In this document: one piece after another, positions 11,276 to 21,000 of the stretch
Position numbering within the stretch: the first letter of the stretch is position 1
Layout: each line of letters begins with the position of its first letter
From: Blastocladiella britannica
Lineage: Eukaryota > Blastocladiomycota > Blastocladiomycetes > Blastocladiales > Blastocladiaceae
Reading direction: 5' to 3'
DNA length: 50,900 nucleotides
Assembly: GCA_025349905.2 (NCBI GenBank)
Contig: MU624570.1
Coordinates: forward strand, 1 to 50,900
Program-made: the position numbers and the translations under genes
Notes under the pieces: model-generated
What the model saw: only the letters and a program-made list of their open reading frames with translations
Told to the model about the DNA's origin: nothing
Database searches by the model: none

Positions 11276-14200
11276 ATGGCCACTCCATCCTTTGGCGATA
11301 GCAGTAGTGCAAGGCACACCCGCGGACAAGGACACGGTGGCGACGACGATGATCTCCGCCCATCCAATCCGGCCCCCGCAAAGTCTGTATTCTGTATTCA
11401 CGCTGACGTCCCATATTACAGCCGATCTAACGGAAAAAAAAATTACGCAGACGCGTCAAAGACTCGCACGACCCGACCTCCAACATCTTTGGCCAGAGCT
11501 CCACGCGTGCGCCTCCGCGGAAAAAGTCCTCGGCGCATGTAGCGGCATCCTCGTCTCGCGCCAGTGGACCTTCGGCGCGCGTGCTCGCCTCGTCCAAAAA
11601 ATCGGCTGCAGTAGTCGCCCGTCGCTCCGTGGCCAACGTCTTTGCTTCTACTCCCTCCACGACGGCTGAGACAGTGACCCCATCGGCATTCCCCGCCTTT
11701 CAGTGGTCTTTTCCGTCCTCGTCGTCGGCTGCTGGAACGGCAGGTGCCACCTCGGCCGCCCCTACTTTGTTCCCCACCGTGCCATCGCCTTTCCCGTCAT
11801 CCTCCGTGACTGGTGCGAGCCAGGGCCCCTCACTATTTCCGGCATTCCCACTGGCACCGCCACTGTGGGCCGCGATCCCAAATCCCGCCGTTATTGCTCC
11901 TCCACAGGCGACCACGAGTCCGGATGCCGTTGCACCTGATGTCGTTTCGACGCCTGAAACCACCGAGCCGGCTGAGACACCCACGACCCCACCAGCGCCG
12001 ACCCAGGCAGGCGTCGATCCGGATCTGGCAGCAAAGTACCGTGCGCAAATGCTACGGGATGCGCAGGCACTCGAACGTGCGCACGAGGAAGTGCGGGCGC
12101 TGGCGGCGCAATCGTCGGCCACTGGGATGGCTGCAGCGGCCCGGAAACGGCCCGGAGTTCCATGGCGCACTGCGCGATCCACTGCTGCTCCTGTCACCAG
12201 TCCCTCGGCACGTCATGCTCCCCTGGTCGATGATGATGATCATGACGACGAGGACGACGAAGGCAATGATGAAGACGAAGAAAACGTCACGAAAAAAATT
12301 CCAAGCCTGGCGACCGCATCCGCCTCCATTTCCGCGCTAACTTCCGCAGCGCGCGAAATGGCCGCACGCATCACGTCGCTCGAGTCGGCCAATGCAGCGT
12401 TGCGCGCACAGGCGGTAGCAGCCGACCGCGACTTGGAGGCGGCGCGCGCACTGGCGGTACGTGCCGGCGAGCGCGAGCGGCGTGCCCGCGACGACGCCGA
12501 CGCGCTGGACGCCGCAGTACGCGGGCACGGGATGTACACCGAAATGGCCGGGTCGGCCGAGCTGGCGCGGACCAAGCGACAGCGCGATTCGCTCGCGGAC
12601 GAAGTGGCTGATTTGCGGGCGCGGTGTGCGTCCCTTGAGGTCGATGCTGCGGTGGTCACTCGGGCCCGGGACGCGAGCGATGCGCGGGCGCGACGCGCGG
12701 TGGCGGAAGCGGTGAAAGAGCGCGACGACGCGTTGACGGAACTGGACTGCGTGCGTGCCGATCTGGAGCGCGCAGTGGCCGACCGCCGCGCGGTGGGTGC
12801 TCGCGGCGCCGCCGGCCGTCGCGCAGCTGCTGCCGCCGCCGCTGCAACCTCGGCTCCTCGGTCGCGGGCCGGGTCGCGCCACAGCTCTGGCTCGCGCACG
12901 CGCGGCCGCGCCAAGGGCGATACCAAGCGCCACAGCATCATTGTTCGGCGCCGGTCCGTTTCGCGGTCCTCCGACTCTTCGGGTGGCTCATCATCCGAGT
13001 ACGCGCGCAATTCCGCATCCATTGCCCATGAAAAGCTGGCCATGGAGCACCGCGAGACGGTCGCGGAGCTGCAGACCACGCGCGCGGCGGCCGAGCAGCT
13101 GGGCGTGGCCAACGGCGAGCTCGAGGCGTGCATGGCCGAGCTGATGCGGCAGCGCGACGAGCTGGCTGACGTGCTTGAGCAAACGCGCGCCGCTGTCGAA
13201 GAGATGGAGCGCGAGGGCCGGTGGGGCGTTGGCGATGGCGGCGGTCCTGGATCGGCGCACAATTGCGAGGACGAGGACGTGGACGTGGACCCCCACGCGC
13301 ATTTGATGATGATGGACTCGAAAGATGCGCTCGCGGAAGGACCAAACCACCACCAGCACCAATACCCATCGGCGGCACTGGCCGGGTCATGGTCGGCGCC
13401 GGCTTCTCTGTCACTTGCGGACGAGCTCGCGGCTGGACCACCTGTACCATCAGCGACCACTCCCGCAGCACCGGCCATCATTGTCAGCACCGCCGAGGTG
13501 GGCGTGCAAATGAACCCCGACTCGCCATCGCTGGCCCCAGCGGCAGCAGTAGGGGTCAGTGATGCCGTGGTCGAGCCCGTCGCAGTGATCGAGCCATGGG
13601 CCGCACCCGTTGGGCCCGAAGTCGGTGCCCCCGCGCCCGTGCCTCGCCTCAAGTCCAAGATGGTGGCGCTTCTGCCTCCAACGCCGACGCCCAGTGCTGG
13701 ACAGTTGCTGCCGGTTATCGATACCACCCATACCATTTCGCGCAATCCGTTGCTTCCGAACCTTGCGACCACACCGCGCTTACTGTCGGCCCGAATTCCG
13801 ACCTCCACGGTCAATACCGGCAATACCCTGGCGTTCTACCTACCACCTCCAAACACCATCGCATCGCGTCCCATCAGCCGGTCCGAGTCGGCGCCATCCG
13901 TTTCTGGTTATTTGCTGGCATCGGCAGGGGCCCGCCCGCTGTCGACAGTCAGCAGCACGCACCATTCAGTTGTGCCGGCGCTGAGCCCCGCAATGTTGGC
14001 AGGGAAACTGTCCGAGATGTCGGTCCGCAGTGACGTGGCCCGCGATCGCGCACGCACCGCGTCCCTGCAGTCCACGGCCGCCAACGCCGCCTTGCACCGC
14101 GAGCCGTCGACTCGGTCCACGTTGCATTCCCAGTTCCATCGCGGGATTCAGAATCCCGTCAGCACCGACGATGACGATGACGAAGAGGTCGAGCTGGGTG

Positions 14201-16530
14201 GTGGTGGTGTCACCATGGCAACGCTCAAACCGGCGATGGCCGCGTCCTCGACCCTGAATCTCTTGGGATCGTCGTCGCCGTCCGCTTTGCCGACTGCGGT
14301 TCCTGCCTTGGATACGGACAACGTCCAAATTCTCCCATCCCTGGAAAGCGCGTTCGGGCTGTCCCTGCAGCCGACTGCCCCAGCTGTTGTTACCACCCCA
14401 GCGGTCGCTACCCCAGCTGTTTTTGCTGCGTCAGCTTTAGTTACCCCTGCTGTTGCACCAACACAAGCTGCTGCAGTAGCAGTGGTGGAACCACCCTACG
14501 CTCCCCTGGTTTCCGGCGATTCCAAGTCGCTGGCGGACGACGAGCGCGAGTCACCGCGTCCCGCCATTTCGACCCCCGAGCTGGTCCGAGCCCGCACCAT
14601 TGGTCCGTCGCAAAGCACAAGCGGCATGTCGCCCGAAAAGCGGCACGGGATGGTTCTTGCCGACGATGCGGCGCTCGAAGCAGCCTCGGCGGCCATGGAC
14701 GAGCTGGTGGTGACCCCGCGTGCTGCCAACTTGGGCGGCGGGGTGGCCGTGACGCCCGCGCTTCGACTGGTCCAGAAAAAGGACACGCCCAAGCCGTGGC
14801 CCATGTGGCACCCGCACCCTACTGCTGACCCAGATGCGGCTGTTGCGGATGGTGATGATGATGCGTTTATCGAGGCAAGCGATCAAGAAGAGCAAGAGGA
14901 CGAGGAGGAAGAGACGAGCGGATATACCAACACTGGCGGCGTCAAGCACAACTCTCATCATACCAAGGCCCGCGCTGGCGCCACCGTCCACCGAGCGGTC
15001 CTCCCTCGTCGCGCTGGTCGCGCCCCACCTGTTCCAGCTGCCCCAGTTGTTGTCGCGGACCCGCGGAACGTGCACGTCCCCGCGCTGCTGTGTGGGCAAT
15101 GGATGCTCAAGTTTGACCGCAACGGCCGGCACCCGCGCGTGCGGTTCTTTTGGGTGCACGACACGGCGGTGTTCGGCGACGTCAAGGTATTTTGGGCGAA
15201 ACGCAACCCTTTCGCGCCCGAGGCCATGCCCCCGACAGTCACGGAGGCTGCGGCGGCCATGGGCGGGTGGTGGGGCGACAACCCGGCCGTCTGGCACCAC
15301 CAGGTCGGCGGGGACGCAGAGAACGGTGGCCCGTTGGGCCGTCGCGCCAACGGTGCGGGACCGCATCATATGAATGCGCTCGGCGTCGGGCTGTCGTTTG
15401 CCAGCAAAGTGGCCAATGTCACGGGCGTGGTGCAAGGGATGCGCGGCGTGCATATCCCAGGAATGCCGACGCGGTCGCAGCACGCGAGTCCCGTCAAGCT
15501 GTCCGGATCTGCGGCAGCGCCACCACCACAATTTGACGCCAGCAGCAGCGACTCGGGTGCGACGCGGCAGAACCAGCACCATCAGACGGTGCATGCGCTG
15601 GACGCGCTGCGCACCACCAACACGTACCTGGTGCTGCACACCACGTCGCGCCGGCTCGACTTACAGGCGCCGTCGCAGGCCGCGCACGACGCATGGCTTT
15701 ATGGCTTGCAGTACCTGCTCGAGTCACCGCACACCCGCACCACGTCTCCGATACCATCACCCGTTACGGCGGCTGCGCCAGCGTCTTTGCCGGCTCCTGT
15801 CTCTCAGTTGCAACGGCCGACTGCAACAGCTGTCCCGCCGCCATTGCCACTGCCGCCCGCACCCAAGGAACGAAAACGGTCAGCAGTGTCGGCGGTGGTC
15901 CGTGCCATGATGTACAAGAGCAAGGTCAACCGGGGCGTCGCTTCAACTGCCCCACCACCGGCTGCTGCTGCCGCTGCTGGTTCATTTGCGTCGCGCATCC
16001 AAGGGTTTGGGTCCGGCAGCAGCTCGATCCCTGCACCCACGACTCCAGCTCCCAGGACAGCTCCCACGGCAGCAGCCACTGCGGCCGGAATCGCACCGCG
16101 TGCTGCGCCTGCCACACGCACCGCCACTGCCACCTCGGCCGGTTCCACCGCGTCGTCCATGCTCTTGCGCGATGCACCACCACCATCGCGAGTCCCAATC
16201 CTCTCGGTACCGCCATCATCAAAGCACCACCAGCACCATCTGTTGGCCGACTCGAAGTCGCTCAGCGCCAACACCAGCCGCGGCAGCTTGTCCCGAGTGC
16301 CGCTGACGGTGCACAACCCGCACGATCCGGCGGTCGCGGCGCTGTCGATGGGCGGCGGGACCGTGGATGGGGCCGTCGTGGATGATGCGGCATCGTCGTC
16401 GACGGGGTCGGGCAGTGTTCGCGGCGGCGGCGGCAGCGGGACTCCGACGACGCGCGTGGTCAGCGAGGGGATCAAGCGCCGGACCAGCATGATGTTTGCC
16501 AGCGTCGTGGACAAGGTGCGATTCAACTGA
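11276..16530 (+). CDS. Large coiled-coil protein with C-terminal Mcp5/Num1-type PH domain, 1728 aa
   Basis: Exon 1 is 11276-11382 and exon 2 is 11451-16530. The 68-nt intron has a GTCTGT donor, a perfect CTAAC branch site and a CAG acceptor; only this donor keeps phase. The N-terminal 330 aa are low-complexity Ser/Pro/Ala. Heptad-rich coiled coils fall near residues 330-480 and 560-620 (for example MAARITSLESANAALRAQ). A long disordered Ala/Pro region follows. The C-terminal region, about 1245-1460, reads PALLCGQWMLKFDRNGRHPR, then VRFFWVHDTAVF, and after an insert TNTYLVLHTTSRRLDLQAP and AAHDAWLYGLQYLLE. That order matches the Mcp5/Num1/ApsA C-terminal PH domain: first strand with GxWxxKxxR, FFWVH, then RxLxLxAP...HDxWxxALxYLL. 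Relatives anchor dynein and mitochondria at the plasma membrane through phosphoinositides; that role is inferred here. A Gly/His insert of about 110 aa within the PH region is unusual. Confidence 0.75.
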
Positions 16531-16690
16531 TTTGAATGCGACCGCATTTCGTTTCGGGTGTCCATTTTGGGATTAACTCCCTGTGGTCACCAACCGCCGC
16601 TGCCACCATTGCCACCAGCGCCGCCAACTCGAATCTTTCTTAAGAGCCGGACACTTCCAAACCAATAGAGACTTTATTTAAACCACAACA

Positions 16691-17872
16691 ATGGCTACAT
16701 ATCTGGTCCAGACCCCGACCTCGGTGCCTCTACTGCCCAATGGCTCGGTCCCCTGCGAGCCCTTCATTTCCGGCATGCGCGCACTGCCAGTGATTCCGCG
16801 GGCCGCCCACTCGCACCTGCGCACCATCCTCTCGGCGTCTCTGGGCGTGCAACACAACTTGCGACTGCGCGCATGGGCCGTTTCCGACGCCACCACGGGC
16901 CAAGTGCGCGTGCATGTATTCCGTCGCGACTTGCTGGTCCCAGTGGGGTCCTCCGCTGCGGTGGTGACGCGTCAGCCGACCGCATCCGCTGCCGGTACGG
17001 TCCCTGCCACGCCGTTCGACATGATGGGCGGCGATGCATCCTTGGGCCAGCCACCGCCGCCACCGTACTCGACGATTGCGCGGGGAGACGCGGTGGCGCC
17101 CGGGACCCGGTTTGTGCGTCCGACGGCGGCTCTGGCGACATTGAATCGCAACGGTGGTGCCCCGCCGCCGCCGTTTCAGTCGATGCTAACGGTCACACCC
17201 GAGCCCAGTGCTCCCACTTCCGGTGCGATGCCTGGAGGACCGATGACGCTGGCTCATCAGGGCACCGCGTTCATGACGATTGGCCGTGCCGCGGCCATGT
17301 CTCCCGATGGACTCCCGCCGGCCGGGTCGGTGCGGCTGGGCGTGGTGGCGTTCTACGCGGACGCGGACGAGCCGGGACGCCGCAACGGTGCGGTGATTGA
17401 CGATGGCGTGGCCCTGGCCGATGATGGGACGGTGGTGGTGCGCGACGTGCCCGAGGCGCTGCTATACTACGTCCGGCGGTGGGCCTTGTTCGGACTGGAG
17501 TCTCCGGTCGGTAGCAATTCCGGTGCTCCAACTACCCTTGCTCGCAGCGGTGGTGTCGAACAAATGGAACCGAACCAACACAAACAGTCGAAATCGTGCT
17601 GCGGCGGTTGCTGTTCCGGATCGTCGTCGTCGTCACCGTACTATGGCGGGTGCTACTGCGACCCGTACGGGTGCGACGCGTGCGTGTGGCTGTGCTGGGA
17701 GGGGTGCAGTGGTCTGGGCGCGTGCCTGGAGTGGATGGCGGACTGCATCGGGTCGGTCCTGGGTGGGTGCTGCGAGGTGTGCGCCGACTGCGGGTCGGTG
17801 GACTGCGACGGGTGCGGCGCGTGCTGCGACGGGTGCGGCGCGTGCTGCGACGCCCTGGGTGCGTGCGTGTAG
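16691..17872 (+). CDS. Unknown protein with extremely Cys-rich C-terminus, 393 aa
   Basis: Single-exon gene. The first 290 residues look folded in two blocks, HLRTILSASLGVQHNLRLRAW near residue 42 and SVRLGVVAFYADADEPG near residue 216, separated by a Pro/Ala linker. I recognise no domain. The last 92 or so residues contain 24 cysteines, in Cys pairs and CxxC steps (SCCGGCCSG, GCYCDPYGCDACVWLC, CDGCGACCDGCGACCD), with Gly, Asp and a few aromatic residues. Part of the tail comes from a perfect 21-nt duplication (17804-17845). There is no signal peptide, so an extracellular disulfide-rich role is not favoured. Metal binding or multiple S-acylation (CYSTM/PLAC8-like membrane tethering) are alternatives I cannot separate. 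Start ATG follows ACAACA. Confidence 0.65.
   Translation: MATYLVQTPTSVPLLPNGSVPCEPFISGMRALPVIPRAAHSHLRTILSASLGVQHNLRLRAWAVSDATTGQVRVHVFRRDLLVPVGSSAAVVTRQPTASAAGTVPATPFDMMGGDASLGQPPPPPYSTIARGDAVAPGTRFVRPTAALATLNRNGGAPPPPFQSMLTVTPEPSAPTSGAMPGGPMTLAHQGTAFMTIGRAAAMSPDGLPPAGSVRLGVVAFYADADEPGRRNGAVIDDGVALADDGTVVVRDVPEALLYYVRRWALFGLESPVGSNSGAPTTLARSGGVEQMEPNQHKQSKSCCGGCCSGSSSSSPYYGGCYCDPYGCDACVWLCWEGCSGLGACLEWMADCIGSVLGGCCEVCADCGSVDCDGCGACCDGCGACCDALGACV
17804..17845 (+). repeat. Two perfect 21-nt copies encoding CDGCGAC
   Basis: Unit TGCGACGGGTGCGGCGCGTGC occurs twice back to back and the next TGCGAC begins a third. It extends the Cys-rich tail of the upstream gene by whole CDGCGAC units, so tail length may vary by slippage between alleles. 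Confidence 0.8.
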
Positions 17873-18024
17873 ACCGTCCCATTTTCTCTATAGAATACAT
17901 ACATGCCATGATCGTGTTGATCGTGGTCGCGGTCGTGATCGCCGTGCTTGGCTGCGCGTGTGTTGATTCCCTCATGCGATCAATTTCCCTTTGGCCGATT
18001 CACACTCAGCAAAAAATCTAAAAA
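17873..18024. other. Intergenic gap with a possible 37-codon membrane micro-ORF
   Basis: Between the Cys-rich gene and the kinetochore gene an ATG at 17908 opens 37 codons, ending at 18021, three bases before the next ATG. The peptide starts MIVLIVVAVVIAVLGCAC, a hydrophobic helix followed by cysteines. A two-codon ATG CCA TGA precedes it. It could be a micro-ORF, an upstream ORF of the next gene, or chance; there is no further support. Confidence 0.25.
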
Positions 18025-21000
18025 ATGTCGTCCTCGTCCACACCCTCGGCACGGGCCCGGACGGTCCTGGGTGCTCCTTATAACCGCCGAGACGGGACCA
18101 GAGGCACCACCGGTGCAGTGGCCACACCGTCCCCCCTGCGAGCCGCTGCCTCGGCCGCTACCCGCTCACCCAACGACGCCGGCTCTCCGTCGTCAACGTC
18201 ATCGTCCTCGACCGCGTCTCCAGGGCCTCAGAAATCAACCAATATCGATACCTGGTCTCCCCTGGCGGCCCCAGCCAACCGTCGCCTGACTGCTCGCGGC
18301 GGGCTCAAGCAGCCAGCGTCGTCGCCCGCCTCGTCGCAGGCGTCACAGCAAGGGACCGCAGGAGCTGCTCCGGCGTCGCGCCGTGTGTCGTTTGCGCCGT
18401 CGGCCCACGTCAAGCAGTTCAATGCCGCCCATACCATTGCCCACGGCACCATGTCGCCCAGCAGTCGTCGGCGCCGATCGCTGCAGTCTTCCTCTGCTGT
18501 TCCTTCAACAGCGACGACGACGTCGGGCATGTCGCCATTGACGCGCCGTGGCAGCGGCGAAAGTGGACAATCTGCTGCCGCCTACGACGAGTCGTGGGGC
18601 GGAGACTCGAGCTTTGAGGTCGGGATCGGGCTGACGGACGACGAGAACGACGATGAGTCCGAGGATGATCACGGGCTGATGAATGATGGGACCGACGGCT
18701 CGTCCCGTCGTCGTCCTCGTCCTCCGCACGGCAGCCACGATGATCGAGAGAACCGTGAAGGAGCAGCAGGCGAAATGGACGGGTCGGGCCCGCCCGAGCC
18801 CAAGCGCGGTCGATTGATGCTGCCGTCGTCGTCGGCGGGGAGCGCCGCTACCGATCCCGACCAAGGGACCGCATTCTCCTCTGGATCGGGCTTTTACGCG
18901 GGCGGATTCGCTATTCCGAACCTTAGTAGCGCGGCACCGGCTCGCAAGTACGTCCATTTTTCTCTTTTTTTACTGGCTCGATACTCACCAATCTCTTTGA
19001 AAAAAAAAAACAGACCAACAGCTTCCTGGCTGTTCCCGGCGACAATGGCTACTGCAGTTCCCGCGGCGGCGGCACCGCAACCTGCTGCGGACCAACCGGC
19101 CGACCCGCCTGCGGCTGCTGCTCAACCCGTCGCCGCCGACGACTATTTCGCAGACATCACCACGTCCACCGACGCCACGCACTCGTCGTACGACATGCCC
19201 ATCTCGGACGGCGTCGGCATTGTGGGCGAAACCGCAGCCCCCTTTGCGACGGCAAGTGCCATGGACGAGACAGATGCAGACAACGTTCATTCCAGCGACC
19301 ATCAGAAGGACGAGTACGATCTTCCGGTCGATCTCGGTCTCGTCTCGGCGCCACCGTCGTCTGACCACGTACCCTTGCATGGCGCGCCAATGTATCCTGA
19401 CCTCACTGACGACGCTGCGGCAGTGATGCCGCTCCCCGGGTCGCCGCCCGAATCGCTTAGTAGCGGCGCGGTTCGGTCAACCCCGACAGAAACAGCAAGG
19501 GTGGCTGTGGCAGGCGGCGATGCACTCGAGGCGTGGATGCAGACGTTTGCCGACGACGACACGGACGAGAGCGGCGGCCGAGCGATGGTTATGGATGTGG
19601 ATCCCGTGGTACCTCTGACGCATGTTTCGACAGTGCCGTTGGAGCAACAACAACAGCAGCCCATGGAGGAAGCGCCGCTACTGAATGAGGAGCAACAACA
19701 GCAGCAGGAAGAGGAGCGCCCAGTGAGCCCGACCGTGACGACGATCCCGGCTTCGAGTGGCCTGCACCACGCCATGCTCACACCGCCGCCGCCCACGCGA
19801 GTTGCTGTCTCCCCGTCACCGAGTCAACGCCGTCACCTGCCTGCACCCTCACCGAAGAGCCCAGTCCCGAGTGTGGCAGCTACGCCACCGACACACCAAG
19901 TGGATGCCTCTCCTTTGACCAAGACGACGCCAATGGCAGCAGCAGTACTTGCCACTCCGACTCTGGCCGCCACTGCACCAGCAGCGGCAATTACGCCGAC
20001 CACACCTCCACCCGCGCCGGCGACCACGGCGGCTCAGGATGCCGCCACCCCCAAGTTGACACAATTGTCGCCCACCCCAACCACGAGAAAGCCGTCAGCT
20101 GCTGGCCCGTCGCCAGCGCGCATGGCGTCCCTGGAGCACGCGATCCGCGACCTCGAATCGGCCACTCCTTCTTCTTCCACCCCAGCGGAAGCTACTCCTG
20201 CTACTCCTGGCCGCCTCAGTCGTGGCGACCTGGATGATCCATTTGCGGCGCGGCCCAAGGTCGCTATCACCCCGATCACGGGGCTGGAGCGCACCAGTAC
20301 CCGGCCACACAAGGATCCGGCTTCCACGACCAAACCAGCTGCTGCTGCTGCACCGACGACCTCCACTCCGAAACGCAATGCCTCGACAGCGCTCGCCGGC
20401 ACGCCCTTATCATCGCGCGTGAATCGTCTGATTGCCGTCAACGGCTGGAAATCGGACCCGACGCTGGACCCTTCGTCCCCCTCGCGTGCCGTCAAGGCCG
20501 CCGCGGCCGCCGCCGCCATGTCGTCCCCCGCTGCGTCCCGGCGTAAAGACACGGCCGAAACGCTGGTCCTGGTCCCGTCGTCGTCGTTTGATGGCGACGG
20601 GCTGCCCCAGCGGTTGACGGACTTGACTGCGACATCGCGCCGGCTCAGTGGGATGTCGGATCTCGGGGTCGCGAGCGACGCGGACGTGTCGGATTTGCTG
20701 GAAATGGGGATTCCCGAGTACATTATGGATCTGGACGGCGATGGGACCGACAACACGACTGGGCGGCTTGGGTCCAGTCAGCAGTCCGCTGCTGCTGAGC
20801 GGCAGCGGCGGGTGAGTCTGGGCCGGACCAGTTTCAGCCGTGGCATCTTGGACGGCAATGATTATGCCACGGCAAAAGCAGAAGCAGCCGACTTGATGGC
20901 GTCAATGGCGGCCACTCCAGAGGACATGATGGATGTGGGCGATGCGGACGACGAGGATCAGTCGCCATCGCAACTGTCGGGCGTGGATCCCGAGACGGGC

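Noticed and set aside
12240..13823. 527-codon open frame on the minus strand opposite the coiled-coil gene
   Set aside because: Composition (Ser/Ala/Arg) is the antisense shadow of the GC-rich plus-strand gene, which has recognisable coiled-coil and PH segments; no domain is seen in the antisense frame.
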